Part shown: piece by piece, positions 1 through 6,958 of the stretch | Position numbering within the stretch: position 1 is the stretch's first letter | Layout: every line of letters starts with the position of its first letter | NCBI GenBank assembly: GCA_002431635.1 | Contig: DJGH01000035.1 | Span: forward strand, 1-13,167 | Direction: 5' to 3' | DNA: 13,167 nt | From: Petrotoga sp. UBA5851 | GTDB lineage: Bacteria > Thermotogota > Thermotogae > Petrotogales > Petrotogaceae | Made by a program: the position numbers and the translations under genes | Notes under the pieces: model-generated | Seen by the model: only the letters and a program-made list of their open reading frames with translations | What the model was told of the DNA's origin: nothing | The model's database searches: none

Positions 1-516
1 TGTACCCTGAACACTAAGAAGGAACCTATCTGAAATACTTACACCTTTTCTTCTGTAGCTTCCCTTACCGTCATCAGTTCTTACTTCAAGAAGATTGATG
101 TAAATTAGTTCAAACGAAAGATTGGGATTTCCCATAAACTGGGCAATTCTGATGGTCTGATCGAAAAGATCGTACTTGCAGCCATTTTTTGGCGATTTTC
201 TTTTAGAAACAACTACCCCGGCAACATTCCTTTTTTCTATGTACTTGCAAAGAACAATCGGATAAACAATCCTTATCCTGTACTCACTAAGGAGATCTCC
301 AAGTTTATCTTTCATTGATGAAAACTGTCCAAGCTGAACTTCTATAAGAACTCCTTTACGGTATATATCCACGAAGTATCCTTTTACCGGGAATTCAAGT
401 ATATCCCCCGGAGTATAGAAGTATCTAATAATTTCTCTGTGAAGACTGCTTTCATTAAGCATTCCGACTTTCTGCACCGTAAAAACCGCCTTTCTGCTTT
501 TCTTAAGAAAATACAT
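1..516 (-). CDS. Conserved hypothetical protein, possible PD-(D/E)XK nuclease-like fold (partial, C-terminus off window)
   Basis: An open frame read leftwards from ATG 516-514 stays open for all 172 codons to base 1, so the C-terminus is missing. The N-terminus contains LNESSLHREI (20-29). A short beta-rich core follows, with FVDIYRKGVLIEVQ at 48-61, where D50 and E59-x-Q61 are spaced like the D...ExQ/K of PD-(D/E)XK nucleases. A basic stretch SKRKSPKNG lies at 104-112. From memory it resembles uncharacterised proteins found in several phyla; that assignment and the nuclease idea are inference, since no catalytic lysine is certain. There is no good Shine-Dalgarno before the ATG, and a nearby ATG six bases upstream is in another frame, so the exact start is open. 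A TATAAT on this strand (550-545) could be its -10, but I see no -35. It diverges from the DUF952 operon. Confidence 0.72.
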   Translation of the reverse strand, partial: MYFLKKSRKAVFTVQKVGMLNESSLHREIIRYFYTPGDILEFPVKGYFVDIYRKGVLIEVQLGQFSSMKDKLGDLLSEYRIRIVYPIVLCKYIEKRNVAGVVVSKRKSPKNGCKYDLFDQTIRIAQFMGNPNLSFELIYINLLEVRTDDGKGSYRRKGVSISDRFLLSVQGT

Positions 517-531
517 TTCGCCATAAACTTT

Positions 532-559
532 TTTACATATATTGATTATATACTATAAT
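532..559 (+). promoter_or_regulatory. Sigma-70-type promoter for the DUF952-dipeptidase operon
   Basis: TTTACA (532-537), a 16-bp spacer, then a perfect TATAAT (554-559), in the AT-rich gap between divergent genes. Transcription would begin near 566, leaving about 30 nt of leader with an AGGAGGA ribosome site at 584-590 before ATG 597. Seen directly as consensus matches; use of the site is inferred. Confidence 0.5.
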
Positions 560-596
560 TATATTTGGTTTTTCTTTTTACTCAGGAGGATTTAAA

Positions 597-1412
597 ATGA
601 TTATATTTCATATAATCGATAAAAACGAGGTTCAGAGCATTCAAGGCTTAAGACACTACAAGCCTGTTTCACTTGAAAATGAAGGATTTATCCACTGTTC
701 CAGAATAAACCAGCTTGTAAGAGTTGCACAAAATCATTATAGACATAGCAACGGGATTTTTATCATGGCGGTTGAAAGCACACAAGCCGGCAATCCGGTT
801 ATCTTTGAAGATCTTTACAATCTTGGTGAAAAGTATCCGCATATATACGGATCAATTGAAATGACTGCGGTAAAAAACATTTATCCCATGGCAGAAACCG
901 CTGATGGCTTTCTTCTCCCCGAAAGAGCCGTTATTGACTGCTCCAAAAAAGCCTTCACTACTTCTGATGGAATACAAAGTATTATAACCAGGGCTGTACC
1001 TGGAGATATTTTTTCTATCAGAAAGTTCATATCTGATTCAGTTGTAGACAATCCTCATGAAAAAGATCTGCACTTTAGCGAAGAAGATATTCTTAATATT
1101 AATAACAGTGCGGAAAGTATTTTACTGCTTTCACGCAAAGACGGCCGGCTTGATGGTCTGCTTTATGTCAAACGGCAAAATAAAAAAGAAGCATACCTCC
1201 AAGCGTTATACCGTACTGACTTTTCAGGTGAGTCCTTGATCTCTTATCTTAAAGATTTTGAAACCGATAACGGATGCTTTGATGATGAAAATCTTACATT
1301 TTATACTGCAGATAGCTTCATAAAATTTTTATGCAGAAAAAACGGTCTCAAGACTGTTGAAACAGATACAGCTTTTTTTGCTGATATGTCACAAAAGGAG
1401 GATGAAAAATAA
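597..1412 (+). CDS. DUF952 domain protein with an unfamiliar, GNAT-like C-terminal domain
   Basis: The 271-residue product has two parts. Residues 1-115 match the DUF952 family: an IIFHIID start, EGFIHCS at 29-35, a VA..HY helix and YPHIYG at 80-85. DUF952 proteins usually stop at about 110 residues and have no settled biochemical role. Residues 120-271 form a further domain. Its order (IRKFI near 141, a paired strand segment LLLSRKDGRLDGLLYVKRQ at 176-194, then FIKFLCRKNGLKTVE at 241-255) recalls a degenerate GNAT acyltransferase. I cannot see a clear acetyl-CoA loop, so that is inference. The start is fixed by AGGAGGA at 584-590. The stop TAATG overlaps the dipeptidase ATG by one base, so the two are probably translated together. 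No signal peptide is visible, so it should be cytoplasmic. Confident in DUF952, unsure of the rest. Confidence 0.88.
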   Translation: MIIFHIIDKNEVQSIQGLRHYKPVSLENEGFIHCSRINQLVRVAQNHYRHSNGIFIMAVESTQAGNPVIFEDLYNLGEKYPHIYGSIEMTAVKNIYPMAETADGFLLPERAVIDCSKKAFTTSDGIQSIITRAVPGDIFSIRKFISDSVVDNPHEKDLHFSEEDILNINNSAESILLLSRKDGRLDGLLYVKRQNKKEAYLQALYRTDFSGESLISYLKDFETDNGCFDDENLTFYTADSFIKFLCRKNGLKTVETDTAFFADMSQKEDEK

Positions 1413-2395
1413 TGTTCCGTGTTGATGCGCATTTTGACCTTTTGTGCTTTGTATATGAGAAAAGGGCCAAAGGAGAAACCAGAGTAATCGAAAAGTATTT
1501 TTATGATAACTGGATAAAAAACAACTTCAATATTATAGTTTCTTCAATCTTCATAGATTCCATTTTTATACCGGAGATGGCATTAAGAAATGCATTGGAT
1601 CAGATTTCATGTTTATATGAGGAAATAGCTGAAACTCCCGAAAAAATCATGCTGTGTAAAAATTACATCGATATCGAAAAGGCAGAAAAGGAAAACAAGA
1701 TAGGAATCCTTATGTCTCTGGAAGGAAGCGAACCTATTGGAAACGATCCTTTCCTTCTCAGAACTTTTTATGAGCTTGGAGTACGGTTCATCGGACTTGC
1801 ATGGAACAGAAGAACATACTGCGCAGACGGCATTCCTGTATGCAAAAACTTAAACAAACAGTACGGCCTGACTGATCTTGGCATAGATCTTCTTTCAAAA
1901 GCCAAAGAGCTTGGAATGATAGTTGATGTAAGCCACCTTACCGACCAAGGTTTTGAAGACGTAATGACATTTTATGATATGCCGGTTATCGCTTCACATT
2001 CAAACTGCCGGACTCTGACCGATCATCTGCGTAATCTTACGGATGTTCAGATGAAAAAAATCGCACAACGCGGCGGGGTTGTCGGAATTAACTCTTTCAG
2101 TCTTTTCCTTAATAAGGAACCGCTTAAAGCATGCATATCAGATATGGCAGAGCACATGAGCCATATGCGCAGCATTATGGGAACGGATCATATAGGATTG
2201 GGTTTTGATTTCTGTTCGCATATAAGGAGCAGCCTCTACGAAAGTGAAGAAAAGGACAAATTTGATGCCATGAATGGTTATGATGAATTTTGGATTTTAG
2301 ATAAAGAGCTTTCAAAAAAAGGATTTTCCGAAGACGAACGGGAAAGGGTATATTCAAAAAACTTTCTTCGCCTGTATAGTCAAATTCTGCAATGA
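1412..2395 (+). CDS. Peptidase family M19 (membrane dipeptidase/renal dipeptidase) zinc hydrolase
   Basis: The 327-residue protein is of normal length for bacterial M19 dipeptidases, which cleave dipeptides, some including D-residues, with a binuclear zinc centre in a TIM barrel. The expected ligands are all visible: H7 and D9 in DAHFDL, bridging E104 in SLEGSEP, H175 in DVSHLTD and H196 in ASHSNCR. The late aspartate D266 lies in GLGFDF. WNRR at 131-134 and R200 match conserved substrate-side positions. There is no signal peptide or GPI-like tail, so it acts in the cytoplasm despite the family name. AGGAGG at 1396-1401 lies inside the end of the upstream gene, ten bases before the ATG. It is the second gene of the DUF952 operon, which hints that the partner works on small peptide or amino-acid metabolites. 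The family call is secure, the natural substrate is unknown. Confidence 0.95.
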   Translation: MFRVDAHFDLLCFVYEKRAKGETRVIEKYFYDNWIKNNFNIIVSSIFIDSIFIPEMALRNALDQISCLYEEIAETPEKIMLCKNYIDIEKAEKENKIGILMSLEGSEPIGNDPFLLRTFYELGVRFIGLAWNRRTYCADGIPVCKNLNKQYGLTDLGIDLLSKAKELGMIVDVSHLTDQGFEDVMTFYDMPVIASHSNCRTLTDHLRNLTDVQMKKIAQRGGVVGINSFSLFLNKEPLKACISDMAEHMSHMRSIMGTDHIGLGFDFCSHIRSSLYESEEKDKFDAMNGYDEFWILDKELSKKGFSEDERERVYSKNFLRLYSQILQ

Positions 2396-2688
2396 TAACA
2401 CTAATTTAACATACTGTATCTCGAAAATTTAATAAAATCAGCATCGACAACAAAAACAGAGATTTTTCGATTTATTTTGCTTTGTATGTATTTATTGTTT
2501 ACCAAACTCTTTTCCTTCTGCTAATATTTTTGATGTATAATTTTCGTGAGAGATGATTCATATTTTCCTTTTGCTTTTTTATCTCTGATCATGTCTACAT
2601 TATTGGATATTTAGAAGTATTATTTTGTATAAATCGTGAAGAAAATAACTATTTTAATGTGAAATTATTCATATAAGGAGGGACCATT
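2396..2688. other. 293-bp AT-rich intergenic region upstream of bcd
   Basis: No gene, RNA or convincing hairpin terminator is visible. It contains possible promoter elements for the bcd operon (listed separately). The absence of a clear terminator after the dipeptidase leaves read-through possible. The strong ribosome site AAGGAGGG (2675-2682) sits at the right end. Confidence 0.6.
2536..2633 (+). promoter_or_regulatory. Candidate promoter region of the bcd-etfBA operon
   Basis: Two possible -10 elements are seen. One is a perfect TATAAT at 2536-2541 without a good -35. The other is TATAAA at 2628-2633 preceded by TTGGAT at 2603-2608, with a long 19-bp spacer. Neither is a full consensus promoter. 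A start after the first would leave a 5' leader of about 140 nt, after the second about 50 nt. Confidence 0.3.
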
Positions 2689-3828
2689 GTGGACTTTAAT
2701 CTTACCAAAGAACAGCTGATGGTTAAAAAGATGATACGAGCTTTCACAGAAAATGAAGTAAAACCCTTGGCTGCAGAAATTGACGAAACAGAAAGATTTC
2801 CGCAGGAAACAGTTGACAAAATGAAAAGATACGGACTTTTAGGTATGTGCATGCCAAAAAATTACGGAGGAGCAGGTGCCGATGAATTAAGCTATGCGAT
2901 ATGTGTTGAAGAACTTTCACGCTACTGTGCTACTACCAGTGTCATATTTTCAGCACATAACTCCTTATCCTGCTGGCCGATTATGAAATTTGGAACCGAA
3001 GAACAGAAACAAAAGTATCTTGTACCGCTTGCAAAGGGAGAGAAACTCGGAGCATTTGCCTTAACAGAACCCAACGCTGGAACTGATGCATCTTCACAGG
3101 CAACATCAGCAGTTAAAGATGGCGATTACTTTATCATAAACGGTTCAAAGATATTTATCACAAACGGTGGAAAAGCTGATATATTTGTAATATTTGCCAT
3201 GACTGACAAATCACTTGGCACAAAAGGAATAACTTCATTTATCGTAGAACGCAACACTCCAGGTTTTTCTATAGGAAAAATTGAAAAAAAGATGGGAATA
3301 AGAGGTTCCTCAACCGCCGAACTTGTTTTTCAGAATATGAGAGTCCACAAAGATAATATGCTTGGAAAAGAAGGAAAAGGATTTTCGATTGCCATGCAGA
3401 CCCTGGACGGTGGAAGGATAGGCATAGCCTCTCAAGCTCTGGGAATTGCACAGGGTGCTCTGGATGAAACTATAAAATACATAATGCAGAGAGAACAGTT
3501 TGGTAAATCTCTCAGTAAGTTTCAGGCTATCCAGTTTGATATAGCAGATATGGTAACCCGCGTTGATGCTGCAAGATTCCTGGTATACAGGGCAGCCTGC
3601 GCCAAACAGGAAGGAAAACCTTATTCTGTACTGGCCGCACAGGCAAAGCTTTTTGCTGCTGAAACAGCTATGTACGTCACCACAAAAGCCGTTCAGCTCC
3701 ACGGAGGCTATGGCTACACCAAGGATTATCCTGTTGAACGCATGATGAGAGATGCTAAGATCACTGAAATTTACGAAGGAACTTCCGAAGTACAGAGAAT
3801 GGTAATTGCCGGAAATACCCTTAAATAA
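2689..3828 (+). CDS. bcd: Butyryl-CoA dehydrogenase (short-chain acyl-CoA dehydrogenase)
   Basis: A 379-residue FAD enzyme of the acyl-CoA dehydrogenase family, full length. The helical N-domain starts MDFNLTKEQ. The beta-domain carries FALTEPNAGTDAS (about 122-134) and the FITNGG flavin segment. The C-domain has QREQFGKSLSKFQAIQF, QLHGGYGYTKDYPVER and IYEGTSEVQR. E363 in IYEGTSE is the expected catalytic base, placed as in butyryl-CoA dehydrogenases. In anaerobes this enzyme reduces crotonyl-CoA to butyryl-CoA, fed by EtfAB. The start is GTG at 2689, six bases after AAGGAGGG; an overlapping TTG at 2687 is in another frame. etfB follows after 21 bases, supporting a Bcd-EtfAB complex. Related acryloyl-CoA or other short-chain reductases are the main alternative, but sequence and context favour Bcd. 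Confidence 0.95.
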   Translation: MDFNLTKEQLMVKKMIRAFTENEVKPLAAEIDETERFPQETVDKMKRYGLLGMCMPKNYGGAGADELSYAICVEELSRYCATTSVIFSAHNSLSCWPIMKFGTEEQKQKYLVPLAKGEKLGAFALTEPNAGTDASSQATSAVKDGDYFIINGSKIFITNGGKADIFVIFAMTDKSLGTKGITSFIVERNTPGFSIGKIEKKMGIRGSSTAELVFQNMRVHKDNMLGKEGKGFSIAMQTLDGGRIGIASQALGIAQGALDETIKYIMQREQFGKSLSKFQAIQFDIADMVTRVDAARFLVYRAACAKQEGKPYSVLAAQAKLFAAETAMYVTTKAVQLHGGYGYTKDYPVERMMRDAKITEIYEGTSEVQRMVIAGNTLK

Positions 3829-3849
3829 TTTGATACGGGAGGTTTATAA

Positions 3850-4641
3850 ATGAAAATAATAGTCTGTATAAAACAGGTTCCAGATACCACGGAAGTACGT
3901 ATAGATCCGGTAAAAGGTACATTGATAAGAGACGGAGTGCCAAGTATTCTTAACCCAGACGATAAGAGCGCTCTGGAAGAAGCTTTGAAGATAAAAGAAA
4001 CTCTCGGACAGGATACAACGGTAACGGTAATAACCATGGGACCTCCTCAGGCTGAGGAAATACTGAGGGAAGCCATGGCTATGGGAGCAGACAGCGCTTA
4101 TCTGTTAAGTGACAGAGCGTTTGCAGGTTCTGATACATGGGCTACTTCAAACGCCATTGCGGCTGCTATAAAATCTATTGACAACTTTGACATAGTATTC
4201 TGCGGAAGACAGGCCATTGACGGAGATACAGCACAGGTAGGTCCACAGATAGCTCAGAGGCTTGGCATGGCACAGGTAACATATGTGCAGTCTTTAAAGG
4301 TTGAGGGAAGATCAATTATTGTTGACAGAGCGCTTGAAGATGGTTATGAGACCATAGAAGTCAATACTCCGGTTCTTCTGACTGCTATTAAGGAGCTTAA
4401 CACTCCCAGGTATATGAGCATGAATGGCATATTTACCGCTTTTAAAGAAAAGGAGATTAAGGTTCTTGGCATAAAAGATATAGGACTTGACCCGGCATTG
4501 ACAGGATTAACCGGCTCACCTACTCAAGTAAGAAAGTCTTTCACCCCTGAGCCAAAGGGTAAGGGAGAAATGCTAACCGGTTCTGTGAAAGAAATGTCCG
4601 ACCAGCTCGTTATAAAACTTAAACAGAAACATTTAATATAA
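3850..4641 (+). CDS. etfB: Electron transfer flavoprotein beta subunit, probably bifurcating type
   Basis: A 263-residue EtfB of normal length. It opens MKIIVCIKQVPDTTEVRID, followed by TLIRDGVPSILNPDD, REAMAMGADSAYLLSDR and FAGSDTWATS. The nucleotide-binding loop GRQAIDGDTAQVGP is at 119-132. These stretches are close to what I recall of clostridial and Acidaminococcus EtfB. In that group this subunit holds the bifurcating FAD and takes electrons from NADH, sending one to ferredoxin and one towards Bcd. The GGGAGG ribosome site at 3837-3842 sits seven bases before ATG. It lies between bcd and etfA with 21- and 13-base gaps, so co-expression is near certain. Bifurcation itself is inferred from similarity and context, not shown by a single residue here. 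Confidence 0.96.
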   Translation: MKIIVCIKQVPDTTEVRIDPVKGTLIRDGVPSILNPDDKSALEEALKIKETLGQDTTVTVITMGPPQAEEILREAMAMGADSAYLLSDRAFAGSDTWATSNAIAAAIKSIDNFDIVFCGRQAIDGDTAQVGPQIAQRLGMAQVTYVQSLKVEGRSIIVDRALEDGYETIEVNTPVLLTAIKELNTPRYMSMNGIFTAFKEKEIKVLGIKDIGLDPALTGLTGSPTQVRKSFTPEPKGKGEMLTGSVKEMSDQLVIKLKQKHLI

Positions 4642-4654
4642 GGAGGCCCGAAAA

Positions 4655-5689
4655 ATGGAAAGAACACCTGAATATCTGGCTCAATATAAAAATGTCTGGG
4701 TATTTGCTGAACAAAGAAACGGAAAGCTTATGCCCGTTGTCATAGAACTCATGGGTGAAGGAAAAAAGATTGCTTCACAGATAGGTACCGAACTTTGTGC
4801 TGTACTCCTCGGATCAGACGTAAAAAAATTAGCGGATGAACTTATAAGCTATGGCGCAGATAAGGTATATCTATGTGAAAGTGAACTTTTTAAGAACTAT
4901 ACCACCGACGGATACTACAAAACCATTTCAGAACTTATAAATGAATACAAGCCCGAAGTATTTCTCATAGGTGCTACCCATATAGGAAGAGATCTTGCTC
5001 CCAGAATATCTGCAACAGTTGATACCGGACTTACGGCAGACTGTACAAAGCTTGAGGTAGATCCCGAGGATAAGAAACTTCTTCAGACCAGACCGGCTTT
5101 TGGCGGAAATATCATGGCCACTATAGTGTGTCCAAAGCACAGACCCCAGATGTCAACAGTAAGACCCGGCGTTATGAAAAAAGCTGAAAAAGATTCTTCA
5201 AGAACCGGAAAAATAATAACTGTAAGTCCGAAATTAAGCTCACAGGATATAAGAACCAAGGTTTTAAATATCGTTAAGATGGTCAAAACAAATGTTGACA
5301 TACAACAGGCAGAAATTATAGTTGCCGGAGGTAGAGGTCTTGGCAAAAAAGAAGGCTTTGAACTTATTGAAAAGCTTGCCGAAAAAGTAGGCGGAGTGGT
5401 TGGGGCATCCAGAGCAGTAGTAGACAGCCAGTGGATAACTCAGGATCATCAGGTCGGACAGACAGGCAAAACCGTAAGACCCAAGGTCTATATAGCCTGT
5501 GGAATATCCGGCGCCATCCAGCATCTTGCCGGAATGCAGGATTCAGACTGTATTATAGCTATAAACAAAGATCCGCAGGCAAATATCTTTAAGATAGCTG
5601 ATTATGGTATTGTAGGAGACCTTTATGAAGTAATTCCACAGATAATCAAGTCTCTTGATAATATAGACGAACTAAGCAAATCAGTTTAG
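4655..5689 (+). CDS. etfA: Electron transfer flavoprotein alpha subunit
   Basis: A 344-residue EtfA, full length. The N-terminal domain begins YKNVWVFAEQRNGKL (11-25) and includes LIGATHIGRDLAPRISA (104-120). The C-terminal FAD domain has the family signature from VVGASRAVVDSQW (248-260) through DHQVGQTGK (264-272), CGISGAIQH (282-290) and IAINKDP (301-307). There is no ferredoxin-like 4Fe-4S insertion at the N-terminus, unlike some longer clostridial EtfA proteins. It pairs with EtfB and passes electrons to Bcd. The AAGGAGG site at 4640-4646 overlaps the etfB stop codon. Its own stop TAG at 5687-5689 in turn overlaps the ribosome site of the next gene, which suggests translational coupling along the operon. 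Confidence 0.96.
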   Translation: MERTPEYLAQYKNVWVFAEQRNGKLMPVVIELMGEGKKIASQIGTELCAVLLGSDVKKLADELISYGADKVYLCESELFKNYTTDGYYKTISELINEYKPEVFLIGATHIGRDLAPRISATVDTGLTADCTKLEVDPEDKKLLQTRPAFGGNIMATIVCPKHRPQMSTVRPGVMKKAEKDSSRTGKIITVSPKLSSQDIRTKVLNIVKMVKTNVDIQQAEIIVAGGRGLGKKEGFELIEKLAEKVGGVVGASRAVVDSQWITQDHQVGQTGKTVRPKVYIACGISGAIQHLAGMQDSDCIIAINKDPQANIFKIADYGIVGDLYEVIPQIIKSLDNIDELSKSV

Positions 5690-5699
5690 GAGGGATAGT

Positions 5700-6110
5700 A
5701 TGAAGTATGCAGAAATTCCAAACGGATACATCTTTGAAGCAAAAAAAGTAATAACTGCGCATATGGTAGATACCTTTGCACAGATAACCGGAGATAAAAA
5801 TCCTATACATCTTGACGAAGAGTTTGCCAAAACAACCGTTTTCGGAAGAAGGATAGCTCACGGAATACTTACCATAGGCCTTGTTTCTGAGGTTCTGGGC
5901 ATGGAATTTCCTGGAAAGGGAACTGTTTATATGAAACAGGATGCCAAGTTTCTTAAGCCGGTCTATCTTGATGAAGAGATAACAGTAAGAGTTGCAGTAA
6001 AGGAAAAGATAGATGAAAAATTCAGACTGGTTCTTACCACACAGGTAATAAAAAGCGATGGTCAACTTGCTGTTGATGGTGAGGCATTGGTACAGTTCAA
6101 AGTACTTTAA
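5700..6110 (+). CDS. MaoC-like (R)-specific enoyl-CoA hydratase
   Basis: A 136-residue single hot-dog domain protein, the length of PhaJ-type hydratases. The hydratase-2 motif is clear: FAQITGDKNPIHLDEEFA (26-43) with catalytic D32 and H37, followed by FGRRIAHGILTIGL (48-61), the usual oxyanion and dimer segment. The family interconverts (R)-3-hydroxyacyl-CoA and trans-2-enoyl-CoA. It begins 11 bases after etfA, with AGGAGGG at 5688-5694 overlapping the etfA stop, so it belongs to the same operon and is the last gene before a terminator. Next to Bcd, it could supply or drain crotonyl-CoA. That pathway role, and whether it replaces a classical crotonase, are inference; other MaoC relatives act on different short acyl-CoAs. 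Motif call strong, substrate uncertain. Confidence 0.9.
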   Translation: MKYAEIPNGYIFEAKKVITAHMVDTFAQITGDKNPIHLDEEFAKTTVFGRRIAHGILTIGLVSEVLGMEFPGKGTVYMKQDAKFLKPVYLDEEITVRVAVKEKIDEKFRLVLTTQVIKSDGQLAVDGEALVQFKVL

Positions 6111-6124
6111 TTTAAACCGAAAAT

Positions 6125-6152
6125 AAAAAGGCAGAATTTTTCTGCCTTTTTT
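6125..6152 (+). terminator. Rho-independent terminator of the bcd-etfBA-maoC operon
   Basis: A 12-bp perfect stem, AAAAAGGCAGAA (6125-6136) with TTCTGCCTTTTT (6140-6151), a TTT loop and a run of T at 6147-6152. It lies 14 bases after the maoC-like stop codon. Confidence 0.9.
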
Positions 6153-6165
6153 ACTTACTTAATTA

Positions 6166-6191
6166 AAAGTATCTGAATTTTCAGATACTTT
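6166..6191. repeat. Second perfect hairpin between operon terminator and HAD promoter
   Basis: AAAGTATCTGAA (6166-6177) pairs perfectly with TTCAGATACTTT (6180-6191) around a TT loop, followed by CTTTTTA. It could be a back-up terminator, having a moderate T-run, or an operator, since it lies just upstream of the extended -10 at 6213-6221. The sequence does not decide between them. Confidence 0.6.
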
Positions 6192-6212
6192 CTTTTTATG
6201 TCGTTTTTTTTT

Positions 6213-6221
6213 TGATATAAT
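6213..6221 (+). promoter_or_regulatory. Extended -10 promoter for the HAD phosphatase gene
   Basis: TGATATAAT fits the TGnTATAAT extended -10 consensus exactly. The T-rich stretch upstream has no clear TTGACA, as expected when an extended -10 is used. The transcript would have a leader of roughly 50 nt before ATG 6279. Confidence 0.5.
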
Positions 6222-6278
6222 CTTATTATATTTGATTACTCTTATTCTTATAAATTCTCTTTCTTAACGAGGTGTTTG

Positions 6279-6926
6279 ATGAAAAAGTATGCAGCCTTTT
6301 TTGACCTGGATAAGACTCTTTTAGTTACCAACAGCGGGAATCTCTTTTTCAGATACTGTTATCGGCTGGATCAGATAAAGTTTTGGGAACTTATAAAGCT
6401 TATCCCTTACCCGCTTTTGTACAAACTTGATATGTTAAACGTGGAAGCCTTGGCAAGAAAGTTGGTACTACGATTTAAGGGGGCTTCCAAGGAAGAAATC
6501 TATGAATTTACTGGCATGTGGGTAAAAAACATGGTAAAAGACTATTTTAGGAAATCGGCTGTCCAGGAGCTCAATCTTCATAAGGAAAAAGGCGCACATA
6601 CAGTAATGATATCAGCCTCAACACACAATCTCTGTTATCCTATTCAGCAGTATCTGGGTATAGAAGAACTGATATGTACGGATATAAAGTTTGAAAACAA
6701 TATTTTTACAGGAGATCTGGGTGTATACTGTTATGCACAGGAAAAACTTACACGGGCAGAGAATTTCTGTAAAACTCATGGTTACAGTCTTGAAGATGCT
6801 TACTTCTACAGCGATTCCTACTCAGACCTGCATCTGCTTGAAGAAGTAGGCCACCCGGTATGTGTGGCTCCTGATATGATTCTTAAAAAAACAGCTAAAG
6901 AGAAAAAATGGCCTGTCCTTTATTAA
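6279..6926 (+). CDS. HAD superfamily subfamily IB phosphatase (SerB-like)
   Basis: A 215-residue protein with all four HAD motifs. Motif I is FFDLDKTLL with nucleophile D9 and acid D11. Motif II is MISAS with S112, motif III the lysine near K156 in EKLTRAE. Motif IV is SDSYSDLHLLE with D179 and D183. The helical cap between motifs I and II (about 20-95) and the overall length fit the IB subfamily, which includes phosphoserine phosphatase and many phosphatases of unknown substrate. Motif IV has SDS where SerB usually has GDS. I chose ATG 6279 over the TTG immediately before it because GAGG at 6269-6272 is then six bases away. It stands alone: own promoter upstream, terminator four bases after the stop triplet region. 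Substrate not assignable from sequence. Confidence 0.92.
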   Translation: MKKYAAFFDLDKTLLVTNSGNLFFRYCYRLDQIKFWELIKLIPYPLLYKLDMLNVEALARKLVLRFKGASKEEIYEFTGMWVKNMVKDYFRKSAVQELNLHKEKGAHTVMISASTHNLCYPIQQYLGIEELICTDIKFENNIFTGDLGVYCYAQEKLTRAENFCKTHGYSLEDAYFYSDSYSDLHLLEEVGHPVCVAPDMILKKTAKEKKWPVLY

Positions 6927-6958
6927 ATAAAAAAACTCCTTGGGGAGTTTTTTTATTT
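6925..6958. terminator. Bidirectional terminator between converging genes
   Basis: A 15-bp perfect stem, 6925-6939 with 6944-6958, and a TTGG loop. The ACTCC/GGAGT core is flanked by seven A on the left and seven T on the right, so it gives a U-tract in both directions. It overlaps the HAD stop codon region on one side and the diguanylate cyclase stop on the other. Confidence 0.9.

Noticed and set aside
545..563. TATAAT boxes on the minus strand as a promoter for the left-edge gene
   Set aside because: Two matches occur in very AT-rich DNA but neither has a -35 at the right distance, so I did not list a promoter.
2421..2475. Possible imperfect hairpin (TCGAAAAT with ATTTTTCGA) after the dipeptidase gene
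   Set aside because: The arms are A/T-rich with a bulge and a loop of about 30 bases, and there is no T-run placed after it, so it does not support a terminator call.
5646..6065. 139-codon minus-strand open frame over the MaoC-like gene
   Set aside because: The plus strand encodes a complete hydratase with catalytic residues and a strong ribosome site; the minus frame has none of these.
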